DNA of 64,000 nucleotides from Pseudomonas sp. S06B 330 (GCF_002845275.2 NZ_CP088149.1:473501-537500); one strand, 5' to 3'; counted from the stretch's first letter, positions 1-8,118 are shown. The notes: generated from the sequence alone by a model not told the origin. Numbers and translations: made by a program.

Positions 1-20
1 GCCTGGCGGCAGCGGCTACA
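1..20. repeat. Right end of a REP/BIME-type palindrome
   Basis: The first bases end in GCAGCGGCTACA. This matches the right-hand arm of the two complete copies at 7562-7667 and 18853-18946. The rest of the element lies outside the window, so only one arm is seen. Confidence 0.55.
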
Positions 21-333
21 GCGTGATGAATAATATAATTTACGAACCTTTCTGCAGCCTTTAAGGGCTTTCACCTAAATACGGGCTGAAAGACGCGAAA
101 TTTAATTAGTCATTTTCTATCGATTTGACTTTTACGATGCCTTGAGTTAATTTGTTGTTCATTATGTTGAACACTAAAGCGTACCTGCTCCCCACCTCTC
201 GTTTGGTCTCCCGTGAAAATCACTGGACCGGCGGTCTGTAGCGCCTCCCCCGACAATCAGCTTTTTTCTCTGTTTTTGTCTGTAGCCGTCGCCGATTACG
301 TGCCCGGTTTTGTGTCGCCCGTGGGAGGGCATC
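21..333. other. Noncoding leader before mdtJ
   Basis: This stretch holds no gene I can support. It is AT-richer than the rest of the window. TTGACT at 125-130, followed about 16-17 bp later by a TTAATTT stretch, is a weak sigma-70-like promoter candidate for mdtJI. A run of T around 260-270 follows a GC-rich patch. I looked for the paired ACGR loops of a guanidine-II riboswitch because small multidrug pumps are often under such control, but saw no convincing pair. Confidence 0.35.
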
Positions 334-693
334 ATGCGTTCCTGGATCTATTTGTTTATCGCCATCACCGCTGAGGTGATCGGTACGGCGTCGATGAAAT
401 TCGCCGCCACTCACTCCCCACTCCTCGGACATGGCTTGATGTACGCCATGATCGGTCTGTCGTACTTCTTCCTGGCGCTGGCAGTAAAGCGTGTGCCGGT
501 AGGCGTGGCCTACGCGCTGTGGGAAGGCATTGGCATCGTGCTGATCACCCTGATCAGTGTCACCTGGTTGGGTGAAAGCCTGGGGCTGCTCAAGGCTGCC
601 GGCCTGGGTGTGATGATCGCCGGTATTCTGCTGATCAAGGCCGGCACTCGCCCAGCACCTGCCGAGCGCAACATGGAGGCCTTGCCATGCTAA
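334..693 (+). CDS. mdtJ: Small multidrug resistance subunit MdtJ (spermidine/drug export)
   Basis: This 119-residue protein of the SMR family has four predicted membrane helices. The invariant membrane glutamate is at position 14 (AEVIGT), where SMR pumps bind cations and protons. MdtJ works as a heterodimer with MdtI in the inner membrane, exporting spermidine in E. coli. I chose the ATG at 334 because GGGAGGG lies just upstream; a TTG 24 bases earlier would add an unneeded extension. The gene overlaps mdtI by 7 bases, so the two are translationally coupled. Family assignment is firm; substrate is inferred from the E. coli pair. Confidence 0.87.
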   Translation: MRSWIYLFIAITAEVIGTASMKFAATHSPLLGHGLMYAMIGLSYFFLALAVKRVPVGVAYALWEGIGIVLITLISVTWLGESLGLLKAAGLGVMIAGILLIKAGTRPAPAERNMEALPC

Positions 694-1016
694 GCATGAA
701 CTGGATTCCATTTGCCTGGCTGGGCCTGGCTATCGTGCTGGAAGTCATCGCCAACTTGCTGCTCAAGTACTCCGATGGTTTTCGCAAACGTGGCCTGGGC
801 GTTATCTCGATTCTCTGTGTGCTGGCGGCCTTTACCGCCCTGGCCCAAGCTGTTCGCGATATTGAACTGTCGCTGGCGTACGCCATCTGGGGTGGCTTCG
901 GCATCCTCGCTACAGTGGCTATGGGGTGGGCGCTATTTGGCCAGCGATTGGCCGGGCGGGGCTGGCTGGGCCTGGTGCTGTTGCTGGTAGGCATGAGCTT
1001 GCTGAAACTGGCCTGA
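687..1016 (+). CDS. mdtI: Small multidrug resistance subunit MdtI
   Basis: This 109-residue SMR protein is the partner of MdtJ. It has the usual four helices, the conserved glutamate at position 19 ([17 protein letters not shown]) and the ALWGGFG-like motif seen here as AIWGGFGI. Length and glutamate position match my recollection of E. coli MdtI, which supports the ATG at 687; GGAGG lies in the end of mdtJ about 9 bases upstream. It should form the obligate inner-membrane heterodimer that exports spermidine and some cationic drugs. A GC-rich hairpin lies 70 bases after the stop. Confidence 0.87.
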   Translation: MLSMNWIPFAWLGLAIVLEVIANLLLKYSDGFRKRGLGVISILCVLAAFTALAQAVRDIELSLAYAIWGGFGILATVAMGWALFGQRLAGRGWLGLVLLLVGMSLLKLA

Positions 1017-1047
1017 TATACCTGCTTAGAACATTTTGCTGAAAAGC

Positions 1048-1233
1048 TTATGCACAAGGCGCGTGCCAGCCGTGTGGTGCGCACATCGGACCAACGCTCG
1101 CCGTTGGTCTTTGCGCAAATGGCTGTTTTTGTTGGCGATAAACCGCTGAGCAAAAAACCATCAATCGTTGAAAGCGCTTGGATCCAAGGTTTTTGAGGGT
1201 TTTTTCAAAAGGTTTCCCACAGACTTATCCACA
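1048..1233. other. Intergenic DnaA-box-like sites
   Basis: Between mdtI and the convergent methyltransferase gene there is a perfect TTATCCACA at 1225-1233, preceded by the one-mismatch form TTATGCACA at 1048-1056, both in plus orientation. Runs of T and A flank them. The bases are seen directly; a role in DnaA binding is inference. Confidence 0.35.
1089..1109 (+). terminator. Hairpin after mdtJI, possible terminator
   Basis: GACCAACG (1089-1096) pairs perfectly with CGTTGGTC (1102-1109) around a five-base loop and is followed by only TTTG. The stem fits a terminator for mdtJI, but the T tract is short. Confidence 0.4.
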
Positions 1234-1257
1234 GGCTGCACACATGTCAGCGAATGA

Positions 1258-2475
1258 CTATCGCTCGGCCAGCAGCATGAGGTTGCGCGGCGTCAGCGGT
1301 TGCTGACAAAACACCCCTAGCTGTACCCGGTAGCCTTGCTCTTGCAGGTACAAGGCGCGGTCCAGCACCAGCCACAACTCCAGCGGGCGCCGGAACAGGT
1401 TACGCAGCAGCTCCAGGTTGCGCACCTGGCCCAGCCGTTGCCAGCCTGCGGTCTGCAACGCGTCCCAGTCGGGAGTCTGGTCAATCTGCAGACCCTTGAG
1501 GGCAGCCAGTTCCCGACAGTAGTCGGCAAACGGCTTGTGCAGCCAGCTGACCGGCAGTGACGGTGTGGGCAAATAGTCATCCTTGCCGCGCAAATGACGC
1601 TGCAGCAGATCGAAGCCAAGGCGTCTGGCCATCGACTCGTCACGCTGGCGACGAACCCGAGCACCTGCGGTGACGGTTTCACTGAGCGGCAGCCCCAGAT
1701 CATCAATGGACAATTGCAGTCCGGAGACCCTAGCGGCAGTGGATAACGGTTGATACTCCTGAGCCTGAATGCGGTTGTAGCAGCACGGGGCTATGGCCAA
1801 TTGCCGGCAGCCCTGACGGCTGGCCAGTTGCATCAAGCGCACATGCAGGTCGCCGCAGGCATGCAGGGCCACTGCGGTATGTTCGCTAGCCAGGTGTCGA
1901 CCGGCGTCTTCGGCCAGTACGTCCTGCAGTAGGTGCTCGGCGTTCAGTCCATGGTGTTGGCTGAGCGTATGACCTGCTTCGACCAACACCCGGTCATATT
2001 CCAGGCAGGTCAGCTGTTGTTTTTCGGCGTGCAGCAGGCGACGGCCCAGGTGGCCTTTGCCCGAGCACCAGTCGAGCCAGTGTCGCGGCGGCTGGGCAAA
2101 ATCCAGGTGACTGGCGAATGCCTCGATCTGCTGCCACTTGCGCCCAGGTACATCGACATTCAGACGGTGACTGGCCGGGGGCAGGTCAATTGTGGATAAC
2201 TCGCCTATCTCGGAAAGCTGACTGGCCAGCGTCGCCAGCTGTGGAAAAGGCGCAGGTGCAGGCAGGTGCTCGGGATGGTTGTGGGCCGCTTCCGCCTCGC
2301 TCAGCGAGCGTTGCCGCAGCCAAGTGGCCAGCGCCTCGTGCTCTGCCTCCCAGGGCAAATGCAGGTGGGTGAAGGGGCGTGGTCGCCAGAGTGCCTGGTG
2401 CTCGCGCAGAAAGCCGTCCAGAGCCTGGAAGCGGCTCAGCAGTTGGTTATCTTCAAGTGGACGGGAAGTGGTCAT
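1258..2475 (-). CDS. Class I SAM-dependent methyltransferase, METTL25/TRMT13-like
   Basis: This 405-residue protein carries a Rossmann-type methyltransferase domain in its middle: DWCSGKGHLG at 135-144 (SAM-binding motif I), LHACGDLH around 204-211, and APCCYN at 229-234. The CGDLH and PCCYN motifs are typical of a methyltransferase family that includes METTL25-like and tRNA Xm4-type enzymes; the substrate in Pseudomonas is unknown to me. The N-terminal 110 residues and the C-terminal third have no motif I recognise. I take the ATG at 2475; a TTG at 2487 would overlap the terminator of the upstream transport operon. No Shine-Dalgarno sequence is visible, so translation may be weak or depend on read-through. 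Confidence 0.75.
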   Translation of the reverse strand: MTTSRPLEDNQLLSRFQALDGFLREHQALWRPRPFTHLHLPWEAEHEALATWLRQRSLSEAEAAHNHPEHLPAPAPFPQLATLASQLSEIGELSTIDLPPASHRLNVDVPGRKWQQIEAFASHLDFAQPPRHWLDWCSGKGHLGRRLLHAEKQQLTCLEYDRVLVEAGHTLSQHHGLNAEHLLQDVLAEDAGRHLASEHTAVALHACGDLHVRLMQLASRQGCRQLAIAPCCYNRIQAQEYQPLSTAARVSGLQLSIDDLGLPLSETVTAGARVRRQRDESMARRLGFDLLQRHLRGKDDYLPTPSLPVSWLHKPFADYCRELAALKGLQIDQTPDWDALQTAGWQRLGQVRNLELLRNLFRRPLELWLVLDRALYLQEQGYRVQLGVFCQQPLTPRNLMLLAER

Positions 2476-2485
2476 GGGTAGATAC

Positions 2486-2510
2486 AAAAACGGGGCTGTG
2501 ATCAGCCCCG
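2486..2510 (-). terminator. Rho-independent terminator of the art operon
   Basis: On the minus strand CGGGGCTG, a four-base loop and CAGCCCCG are followed by TTTTTG. It lies 10 bases after the artM stop and 10 bases before the methyltransferase ATG, so it should end the transporter transcript and limit read-through into the methyltransferase. Confidence 0.85.
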
Positions 2511-2520
2511 TTATACAGGT

Positions 2521-3210
2521 TCAACGACCCTGGCAGGCGTCGACGCGCAGCCAGCGTTCGAGTTGCTTGAACGCTTGCACCAGTACGAAGGAGATCACCA
2601 AGTACAGCATCCCGGCGGCGAAGAAAATCTCAATCGGCATGTAAGTCCGGGCAATGACGGTCCGGGCCATACCGATGATGTCCAGCAAGGTCACTGTGCT
2701 GGCCAAGGCACTGGCCTTGAGCATCAAGATCACTTCGTTGCTGTAGGCCGGCAGACCGATGCGCGCCGCACGTGGCAGCATGATGAAGATCATCGCCTTG
2801 GTCCGCGACATGCCCAGGGCGCGGGCTGCTTCAATCTCACCGCGAGGAATGGCTTGCAGGGCGCCACGCAGGATCTCGGCGATATAGGCCGCCGTGTGCA
2901 GGGTCATGGTCAGTACCGTGCACCAGAACGGATCACTCAGGTACGGCCAAAAGGCGCTGTTTTTCACCGCATCGAACTGCGCCAGGCCGTAGTACACCAG
3001 GAACAGTTGCACCAGCAGTGGGGTGCCACGGAAGAAGAAGATGTAGCCAAATGGCAATGCGCGTACGTACCAGTGCCGCGACGAGCGAGCGATACCCAGC
3101 GGAATGGCCAGGATCAAGCCGACAATCACCGCAATAGCCAGCAACTCCAGGGTCAGTGTGGCGCCCTGAACGAGCTTTGGCAGCCACTTGATAATGACTT
3201 CCCAGTTCAT
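2521..3210 (-). CDS. artM: Basic amino acid ABC transporter, permease ArtM/HisM/AotM type
   Basis: This 229-residue inner-membrane permease belongs to the His/Glu/Gln/Arg (HisM/GlnP) family, with about five helices. The EAA loop that docks the ATPase is visible as EIEAARALGMSRTKA near residue 135. It pairs with ArtQ, whose gene overlaps its start by 4 bases, to form the channel of an arginine/ornithine or histidine importer. The gene is last in the minus-strand order artP-artJ-artQ-artM and is followed by a strong terminator. The family is certain. Arginine over histidine or lysine is inferred from the binding protein and from gene order. Confidence 0.85.
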   Translation of the reverse strand: MNWEVIIKWLPKLVQGATLTLELLAIAVIVGLILAIPLGIARSSRHWYVRALPFGYIFFFRGTPLLVQLFLVYYGLAQFDAVKNSAFWPYLSDPFWCTVLTMTLHTAAYIAEILRGALQAIPRGEIEAARALGMSRTKAMIFIMLPRAARIGLPAYSNEVILMLKASALASTVTLLDIIGMARTVIARTYMPIEIFFAAGMLYLVISFVLVQAFKQLERWLRVDACQGR

Positions 3211-3863
3211 TGGTTAGGCCTCGCGAAACCGCGCGCGGCGCGTTTTTCCAGAAAGTGCATGACGGTCATGGCGACAATGGTCAGGCACAGGTAGATACAG
3301 GCTGCGGCCATGTAGAAGGTGAACGGCAACTTGGTGTTGGTTACGCCGTTCTGCGCCTGGCGCATGATTTCTTCCAGACCGATTACCGACACCAGGGCGG
3401 TGTCTTTCATCAGAATCATGAACAGATTGCCCAGGCCTGGCAGGGCCATGCGCCACATTTGCGGCAGGATCAGTTTAGAGAAGATCCGGGTCTTGGACAG
3501 CCCTAGGGCCAGGCCAGCTTCCCGGTGACCTTTGGGGATGGCCAGGATCGCGCCACGGAAAACTTCGGTGGCATACGCCCCGAAGCACAGGCCCAGGGCG
3601 ATGACACCAGCCACGAAGGGCTTGTCCATCATCGTCGCGAAGCTGAAGTAGATAAATAGTACCCAGAGCAATTCCGGCACGCCGCGAACCAGCGTCGAGT
3701 AGGTGCCACCAATCCATTGCAGGGGTTTGAAGGGCGAGGTCTTGGCCAGGGCGCCAAGCAGCCCCAGCAGCAGCCCCACGCAGAGGGCCGACAACGCCAG
3801 TTTGACGGTCATCAGTGTCCCGGCCGCGAGGGCCGGACCGAATCCGTATAGATCAATATTCAT
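3207..3863 (-). CDS. artQ: Basic amino acid ABC transporter, permease ArtQ/HisQ/AotQ type
   Basis: This 218-residue inner-membrane protein is the second permease of the importer. The coupling loop reads HREAGLALGLSKTRIFSK. It starts at the ATG at 3863 and its last bases overlap the artM start (ATGA), the usual arrangement for heterodimeric amino acid permeases. A perfect hairpin sits between artJ and this gene and may lower expression of the permeases relative to the periplasmic binding protein. Confidence 0.85.
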   Translation of the reverse strand: MNIDLYGFGPALAAGTLMTVKLALSALCVGLLLGLLGALAKTSPFKPLQWIGGTYSTLVRGVPELLWVLFIYFSFATMMDKPFVAGVIALGLCFGAYATEVFRGAILAIPKGHREAGLALGLSKTRIFSKLILPQMWRMALPGLGNLFMILMKDTALVSVIGLEEIMRQAQNGVTNTKLPFTFYMAAACIYLCLTIVAMTVMHFLEKRAARGFARPNQ

Positions 3864-3886
3864 GGGCAGGTGTGTTCAAGGGACGG

Positions 3887-3908
3887 GCACCGCCGCAAAC
3901 GGCGGTGC
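3887..3908 (-). other. Intercistronic hairpin between artJ and artQ
   Basis: GCACCGCCG and CGGCGGTGC form a perfect nine-base stem with a four-base loop, 13 bases after the artJ stop. There is no T tract on the minus strand. Such stem-loops after binding-protein genes often protect the upstream mRNA or attenuate the permease genes; that role is inferred. Confidence 0.55.
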
Positions 3909-3921
3909 TGGTCGGGGCGAA

Positions 3922-4698
3922 TCAATAGATGCTGAACGGGAAGTACTTGTCGTTGATCTTTTTGTAGGTGCCGTCAGCAACGATTTCTTTCAGCGCAGTG
4001 TTTAGCTTCTCGCGCAGTGGGTCGCCTTTGCGTACGGCGATACCGATTTCGTCGCTCTCAACCACAGGCTCGCCTTTGAACTCATAGTTCTTGCCCGCTT
4101 CGGACTTGAGCCAGTCGACGTTGACCAACTTGTCAGCCAACAGCGCATCGACGCGACCGGAGGTCAGGTCGAGGTAGGCGTTTTCCTGGGTGTCGTAGAG
4201 CTTGATGGCTTTGACTTCGTCGCTGAAGTTGTCTTCAAGCCAGGTGCCGGACAGGGTGGCGCGCTGGGTGCCGATGGTCTTGCCCTTGAGTGCAGTCTTG
4301 AGCGAGTCCATATCGGTTTTTTCGATCTTGAAGTCGCTGTTCTTTGGAGCGATGAACTGTAGCTTGTTGGAGTAGTAGCGGTCGGTGAAATCGACGGCTT
4401 GCTTGCGCTCATCAGTGATCGACAGCGACGAGACGATGAAGTCGAACTTCTTGGCCAGCAGCGACGGGATGATGCCGTCCCAATCGGAGGTGACCACTTC
4501 GCACTCGACTTTCATCTTGGCGCACAGTGCATCACCGATATCTTTATCAAAGCCGACAACCTGGCCACTGGCATCCTTGCTGTTGAACGGCGGGTAAGCC
4601 GCTTCGATGCCCATCTTGAGTTTTTCGGCAGCCATTGCATTGGCCGAGAACACCAGCGTGGCGGCAGCGGCCAGGAGGAATTTCTTATAGGTCTGCAT
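3922..4698 (-). CDS. artJ: Periplasmic basic amino acid-binding protein ArtJ/AotJ/HisJ type
   Basis: This 258-residue protein has a clear Sec signal peptide (MQTYKKFLLAAAATLVFSANAMA) cut near residue 23, followed by a type II solute-binding fold (SBP_bac_3). Landmarks are KMGIEAAYPPFNSKDASG, VSSLSITDERKQAVDFT and the ligand-loop sequence TQRATLSG typical of Arg/Lys/His-binding members. It delivers substrate to ArtQM. I chose the ATG at 4698, which has GGAG in front and gives a normal signal peptide; the open frame extends 22 codons upstream but lacks these features. Arginine or ornithine is the likely ligand, with histidine possible. Confidence 0.87.
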   Translation of the reverse strand: MQTYKKFLLAAAATLVFSANAMAAEKLKMGIEAAYPPFNSKDASGQVVGFDKDIGDALCAKMKVECEVVTSDWDGIIPSLLAKKFDFIVSSLSITDERKQAVDFTDRYYSNKLQFIAPKNSDFKIEKTDMDSLKTALKGKTIGTQRATLSGTWLEDNFSDEVKAIKLYDTQENAYLDLTSGRVDALLADKLVNVDWLKSEAGKNYEFKGEPVVESDEIGIAVRKGDPLREKLNTALKEIVADGTYKKINDKYFPFSIY

Positions 4699-4711
4699 GC
4701 GTATTGCTCCG

Positions 4712-5485
4712 TTAGCGGTTGCTGGACATGAATTGTTTACAACGCGCCGAGTTCGGGTTTTCAAAAACCTGCTGCGGCGTTCCCTGCTCTTCGACCAGCC
4801 CTTGGTGCAGGAAGATAACTTCGCTGGACACTTGGCGGGCGAAGCCCATTTCGTGCGTAACCAGTAGCATGGTACGGCCTTCTTCGGCGAGGGCGCGGAT
4901 AACGTTAAGCACTTCCTGGACCATTTCCGGATCCAGGGCCGAGGTCGGCTCGTCGAACAGTATGACCTTGGGTCTCATCGCCAGGGTGCGGGCAATGGCC
5001 GCACGCTGTTGCTGGCCACCGGACAATTCGGCCGGATAGCTGTGGCGCTTGTTGTGGATGCCGACCTTGTTGAGCAGCGCTTCGGCATGCTCGATGGCTT
5101 CGGCCTTGCTCTGACCCAGCACGCGGCGAGGGGCCTCGATGATGTTGTCGAGGATGCTCATGTGTGGCCACAGATTGAAATTCTGGAACACAAAGCCGAT
5201 CTCGCTGCGCAAGCGATTGATCTGCTTATTATCGGCAGCTACCAGCTCGCCGTTTTTCGCAGCCTTGAGCCGGAGTTCTTCACCGGCCACCAGGATCTGG
5301 CCCTGGTGCGGGTTTTCCAGCAGGTTGATGCAGCGCAGCAGGGTGGACTTGCCGGAGCCGGAGGATCCCAGGATCGAGATCACATCGCCATCGCGTGCGG
5401 TCAGCGAGATGCCCTTGAGGATCTCCTGGTCGCCGTAGCGTTTGTGCAGGTTGCGGATTTCCAGCGCGGGCGTGGCCTCAGCCAT
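4712..5485 (-). CDS. artP: Basic amino acid ABC transporter ATPase ArtP/HisP/AotP type
   Basis: This 257-residue ATPase has Walker [10 protein letters not shown] at 40-48, the ABC signature [16 protein letters not shown], Walker [16 protein letters not shown] and the H-loop TH. It powers the ArtQM permease from the cytoplasmic face. It is the first gene of the minus-strand operon and the binding-protein gene follows after 13 bases. Unlike my recollection of the P. aeruginosa aot operon, there is no argR-type regulator or aotO-like gene at the end. The promoter must lie in the 5486-5680 region. Confidence 0.87.
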   Translation of the reverse strand: MAEATPALEIRNLHKRYGDQEILKGISLTARDGDVISILGSSGSGKSTLLRCINLLENPHQGQILVAGEELRLKAAKNGELVAADNKQINRLRSEIGFVFQNFNLWPHMSILDNIIEAPRRVLGQSKAEAIEHAEALLNKVGIHNKRHSYPAELSGGQQQRAAIARTLAMRPKVILFDEPTSALDPEMVQEVLNVIRALAEEGRTMLLVTHEMGFARQVSSEVIFLHQGLVEEQGTPQQVFENPNSARCKQFMSSNR

Positions 5486-5988
5486 GTGCGGTCCTCATGT
5501 GTTCTGGTGCGCTCCTGCTTGTAGGCGGCCTTCCTGGCGAGCGCCAAGCTAGCATAGCGGCCGAATGACAGCCAACAAGGTAGGGAGGGGCAAGTGGTTG
5601 CCGAGAGGGCCAGTGTCGCATCGCTGCAGTGGACTGTCGCGCGGATGTCCGCCTGCCCTCGTTTCCAGGGCCGGAGCCTTGATGAAAAAAGGCGCGATGG
5701 TGCCAGTTTTGGCCGGAGCTGGGAAGTCGTTTCTGACCTTGCGTACAGCTTCGGGCTGTGAATTGCGGCTTTGGTGGTACCTGGGGGTTGCGCCTTTTTG
5801 TTTCTTCGATGTGCCTGAGGTGTTACCGCTGAATGATTTTGGTGCACCTGGGGCATTTGTAAGTGGGTATTTCAGTAATCGTGGTTTTCCGAGCGTTTTT
5901 GAGGGTCTTTCGGTCACCTTCTGGCAGAAAGGCCTGTAAGCCTTGTTAGACGGGGGTGTGAGATATCTCGAACGAACGGTCATCGTGC
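5486..5988. other. Divergent intergenic region between artP and gabP
   Basis: About 500 bases separate artP from the gabP promoter. The artP-proximal 190 bases should hold the artP promoter and any regulator site, but no clear hexamers stand out. The right half contains a small plus-strand reading frame of doubtful status, listed separately. Confidence 0.4.
5682..5939 (+). CDS. Doubtful 85-residue reading frame upstream of gabP
   Basis: An ATG at 5682 preceded by GGAG (5673-5676) opens an 85-codon frame ending at 5939. The translation is rich in Phe, Trp, Gly and Leu, has no recognisable domain, and its third-position GC is about 50 percent, well below the neighbouring genes. The frame stays open upstream to 5565 and the opposite strand is also open, which is common in noncoding GC-rich DNA. 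I do not recognise the product. It may be an untranslated leader or a conserved noncoding segment. Confidence 0.2.
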   Translation: MKKGAMVPVLAGAGKSFLTLRTASGCELRLWWYLGVAPFCFFDVPEVLPLNDFGAPGAFVSGYFSNRGFPSVFEGLSVTFWQKGL

Positions 5989-6003
5989 TGGCGCGGATAT
6001 TGC
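5989..6003 (+). promoter_or_regulatory. Sigma-54 (-24/-12) promoter candidate for gabP
   Basis: TGGCGC-N5-TTGC differs from the TGGCAC-N5-TTGC consensus at one base and has exact spacing. It lies 93 bases before the gabP ATG in the right orientation. If used, gabP would depend on RpoN with an activator such as NtrC or CbrB. Confidence 0.5.
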
Positions 6004-6095
6004 CTTATGCATCGGCAACAGGATGTAGCAATCTTTTTATCCAAGGCGCGCCTCAGGTCGCAGGATCAGAACGCAATTCTTGCAAAGGTAGTTTT

Positions 6096-7490
6096 ATGAG
6101 CGGTACGCACAATTCCAATGACCTCGCTCAGGGGCTCAAACAACGGCATGTCACCATGCTGTCCATTGCTGGTGTTATCGGTGCCGGCCTGTTCGTAGGC
6201 TCTGGCCACGCCATTGCCGCCGCCGGTCCGGCCGTTCTGCTGGCCTATGCCGCCGCCGGTACCCTGGTGGTGCTGGTGATGCGCATGCTCGGAGAGATGG
6301 CGGTTGCCTCACCGGATACGGGCTCCTTCTCTACTTATGCCGACAAGGCCATCGGCCACTGGGCCGGTTTTACCATTGGCTGGCTGTACTGGTGGTTCTG
6401 GGTGCTGGTGATTCCGCTGGAAGCCAACGCCGCAGCGGCCATCCTGCATGCCTGGTTCCCTGATGTCGGTATCTGGGTCTTTAGTCTGGTTATTACCCTG
6501 CTGCTGACCGCGACCAACCTGTTCAGCGTGAAGAACTACGGCGAGTTCGAGTTCTGGTTTGCCCTGCTCAAGGTTATTGCCATCATCGGCTTCATTGTTC
6601 TTGGTCTGGCGGCAGTCTTTGGTTTCCTGCCTAACAGCCAGGTCAGCGGCGTCAGCCATCTGTTCGACACCCAGGGCTTCATGCCTAACGGGTTGGGCGC
6701 AGTGCTGGCAGCCATGCTGACCACCATGTTCTCGTTCATGGGTACCGAAATCGTTACGATTGCGGCAGCCGAATCCAAGGATCCGGGCAAGCAGATTTCC
6801 AAGGCCACCAACTCGGTGATCTGGCGGATCTTCCTGTTCTACCTCGTATCGATCTTCCTTGTAGTGGCGCTGGTGCCGTGGAACAGCAGCGAGCTGGCAG
6901 AAGTCGGCTCCTACCAGACCGTGCTGAACCTGATGGGCATCCCTAACGCCAAGCTGATCGTCGACATCGTTGTGTTGATCGCGGTAACCAGTTGCCTGAA
7001 CTCGGCGCTGTACACCTCCTCGCGCATGCTCTTTTCCCTGAGCAAGCGTGGCGATGCGCCGGCCGTGGCCCAGCGCACCACCTCCAGCGGTACCCCGTAC
7101 GTTGCGGTGGTGCTGTCGACGGCGGCGGCGTTCCTGACTGTGGCTGCCAACTACGTGGCACCTGCCGCGGTGTTCGAGTTCTTGCTGGCCAGCTCCGGCG
7201 CCATTGCCTTGCTGGTGTATCTGGTGATTGCCATTTCGCAACTGCGCATGCGCCGCCAGCGTATGGCGCGAGGTGAGAAGATCGCCTTCAAGATGTGGCT
7301 GTTCCCAGGCCTGACCTGGGCGGCCATCGTGTTTATCGTCGGCATTCTTACCGTGATGCTGATCCGTCCGGATCACCGCATCGAGATCGTTGCGACTGGC
7401 TTGTTGTCGATTGCCGTGGTCGCGGCGGGGCTGCTGGTGGCACGCAAGCGCAAGGCCGAAGCGGCTGGGCGAGTGGTGTTGAACAACTGA
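6096..7490 (+). CDS. gabP: APC-family amino acid permease, GABA permease GabP type
   Basis: This 464-residue inner-membrane carrier has twelve predicted helices. The N-terminal LKQRHVTMLSIAGVIGAGLFVGSG is the signature of the amino acid transporter (AAT) group that includes GabP, AroP and ProY. AAAESKDPGKQISKATNSVIWRI and the late helix sequence are also family-typical. GABA is the most likely substrate, but related carriers differ little in sequence. The ATG at 6096 follows GCAAAGGTAG and gives the expected length; the frame extends 51 codons upstream without start signals. A -24/-12 promoter precedes it and a strong terminator follows. Confidence 0.8.
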   Translation: MSGTHNSNDLAQGLKQRHVTMLSIAGVIGAGLFVGSGHAIAAAGPAVLLAYAAAGTLVVLVMRMLGEMAVASPDTGSFSTYADKAIGHWAGFTIGWLYWWFWVLVIPLEANAAAAILHAWFPDVGIWVFSLVITLLLTATNLFSVKNYGEFEFWFALLKVIAIIGFIVLGLAAVFGFLPNSQVSGVSHLFDTQGFMPNGLGAVLAAMLTTMFSFMGTEIVTIAAAESKDPGKQISKATNSVIWRIFLFYLVSIFLVVALVPWNSSELAEVGSYQTVLNLMGIPNAKLIVDIVVLIAVTSCLNSALYTSSRMLFSLSKRGDAPAVAQRTTSSGTPYVAVVLSTAAAFLTVAANYVAPAAVFEFLLASSGAIALLVYLVIAISQLRMRRQRMARGEKIAFKMWLFPGLTWAAIVFIVGILTVMLIRPDHRIEIVATGLLSIAVVAAGLLVARKRKAEAAGRVVLNN

Positions 7491-7510
7491 TGGGTTGTTG
7501 AAATGAATAA

Positions 7511-7545
7511 GGCCGCGATCTGTGAGGATCGCGGCCTTTTTGTTT
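7511..7545 (+). terminator. Rho-independent terminator after gabP
   Basis: GGCCGCGATC (7511-7520) and GATCGCGGCC (7527-7536) form a perfect ten-base stem with a six-base loop, followed by TTTTTGTTTT. It starts 20 bases after the gabP stop. Confidence 0.93.
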
Positions 7546-7561
7546 TGCCAACTGCCAATCG

Positions 7562-7667
7562 CTGTAGCCGCTGCGGTCAGGCTGCGATTGGGCGCGAAGC
7601 GGCCATGCTTCCCGGTTGCGACTGCTTTGCAGCCGATCGCAGTCTCGTACCTCGGCAGCGGCTACGG
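7562..7667. repeat. REP/BIME-type imperfect palindrome
   Basis: TGTAGCCGCTGC at the left is the reverse complement of GCAGCGGCTAC at the right, with partly paired inner segments (GGCTGCGATTGGGCGCGAAGC against GCAGCCGATCGCAG). The copy at 18853-18946 is built the same way. Such elements are dispersed between genes in P. putida. Confidence 0.8.
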
Positions 7668-7677
7668 CAGGTGAGAC

Positions 7678-8118
7678 TCAACCAAACATTTTCTGTTGCG
7701 TCTTGGCCACCGCCTCGGAGGCCGAGATGTAGGCTTCCTGGAACTCGTCGCTCTCAAGCCAGGCCATGGTGGTGTCTTCATCGGCACCATCGAGCCATTT
7801 GCGGTAGGCGGTGAAGACCATGACGATGTAGTCGGTAGCGTGCTCTTCCTTGTGGCCTTTGAGTACCAGGGCCAGTAGCGGGTCAACCAGGAACACCGAG
7901 ATCAACGGCACCAAGCCGCCTTCCTGGGCTTGTTTCATCTTGTCGAACAGGGCGGTATAGCTGCCCGAGTCCATGGCCTTGTTGAACACCTGCTCGACGC
8001 TGGCGCTGGAGCTCTCGCCGCTGCTCTTGACCGCCTGGCCGCTACGCACCATGCGATTCTCACGGGCCTTGTTGGCGGCGCGCTTGGCGCGTTTCTGTTG
8101 TTTGCTGCTGGAGGCCAT
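7678..8118 (-). CDS. Conserved hypothetical protein, basic N-terminus
   Basis: This 146-residue protein has a strongly basic N-terminal 30 residues (KQQKRAKRAANKARENR), then a soluble, mostly helical segment. VPLISVFLVDPLLALVLKGH around residues 68-87 is hydrophobic, and an acidic tail follows (LDGADEDTTMAWLESDEFQEA). I recognise no named domain. The ATG at 8118 is preferred because the frame upstream overlaps the end of ppk2. It lies 77 bases after ppk2 on the same strand, so the two may be cotranscribed. A REP element follows its stop. Confidence 0.65.
   Translation of the reverse strand: MASSSKQQKRAKRAANKARENRMVRSGQAVKSSGESSSASVEQVFNKAMDSGSYTALFDKMKQAQEGGLVPLISVFLVDPLLALVLKGHKEEHATDYIVMVFTAYRKWLDGADEDTTMAWLESDEFQEAYISASEAVAKTQQKMFG

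Noticed and set aside
21..333. Guanidine riboswitch before mdtJI
   Set aside because: No paired ACGR hairpins or ykkC-type core is visible, and the encoded pair is MdtJI-like rather than a guanidine exporter pair.
6309..7376. 355-codon minus-strand frame inside gabP
   Set aside because: Low-complexity Gln/His/Gly translation opposite a clear permease; treated as a shadow.
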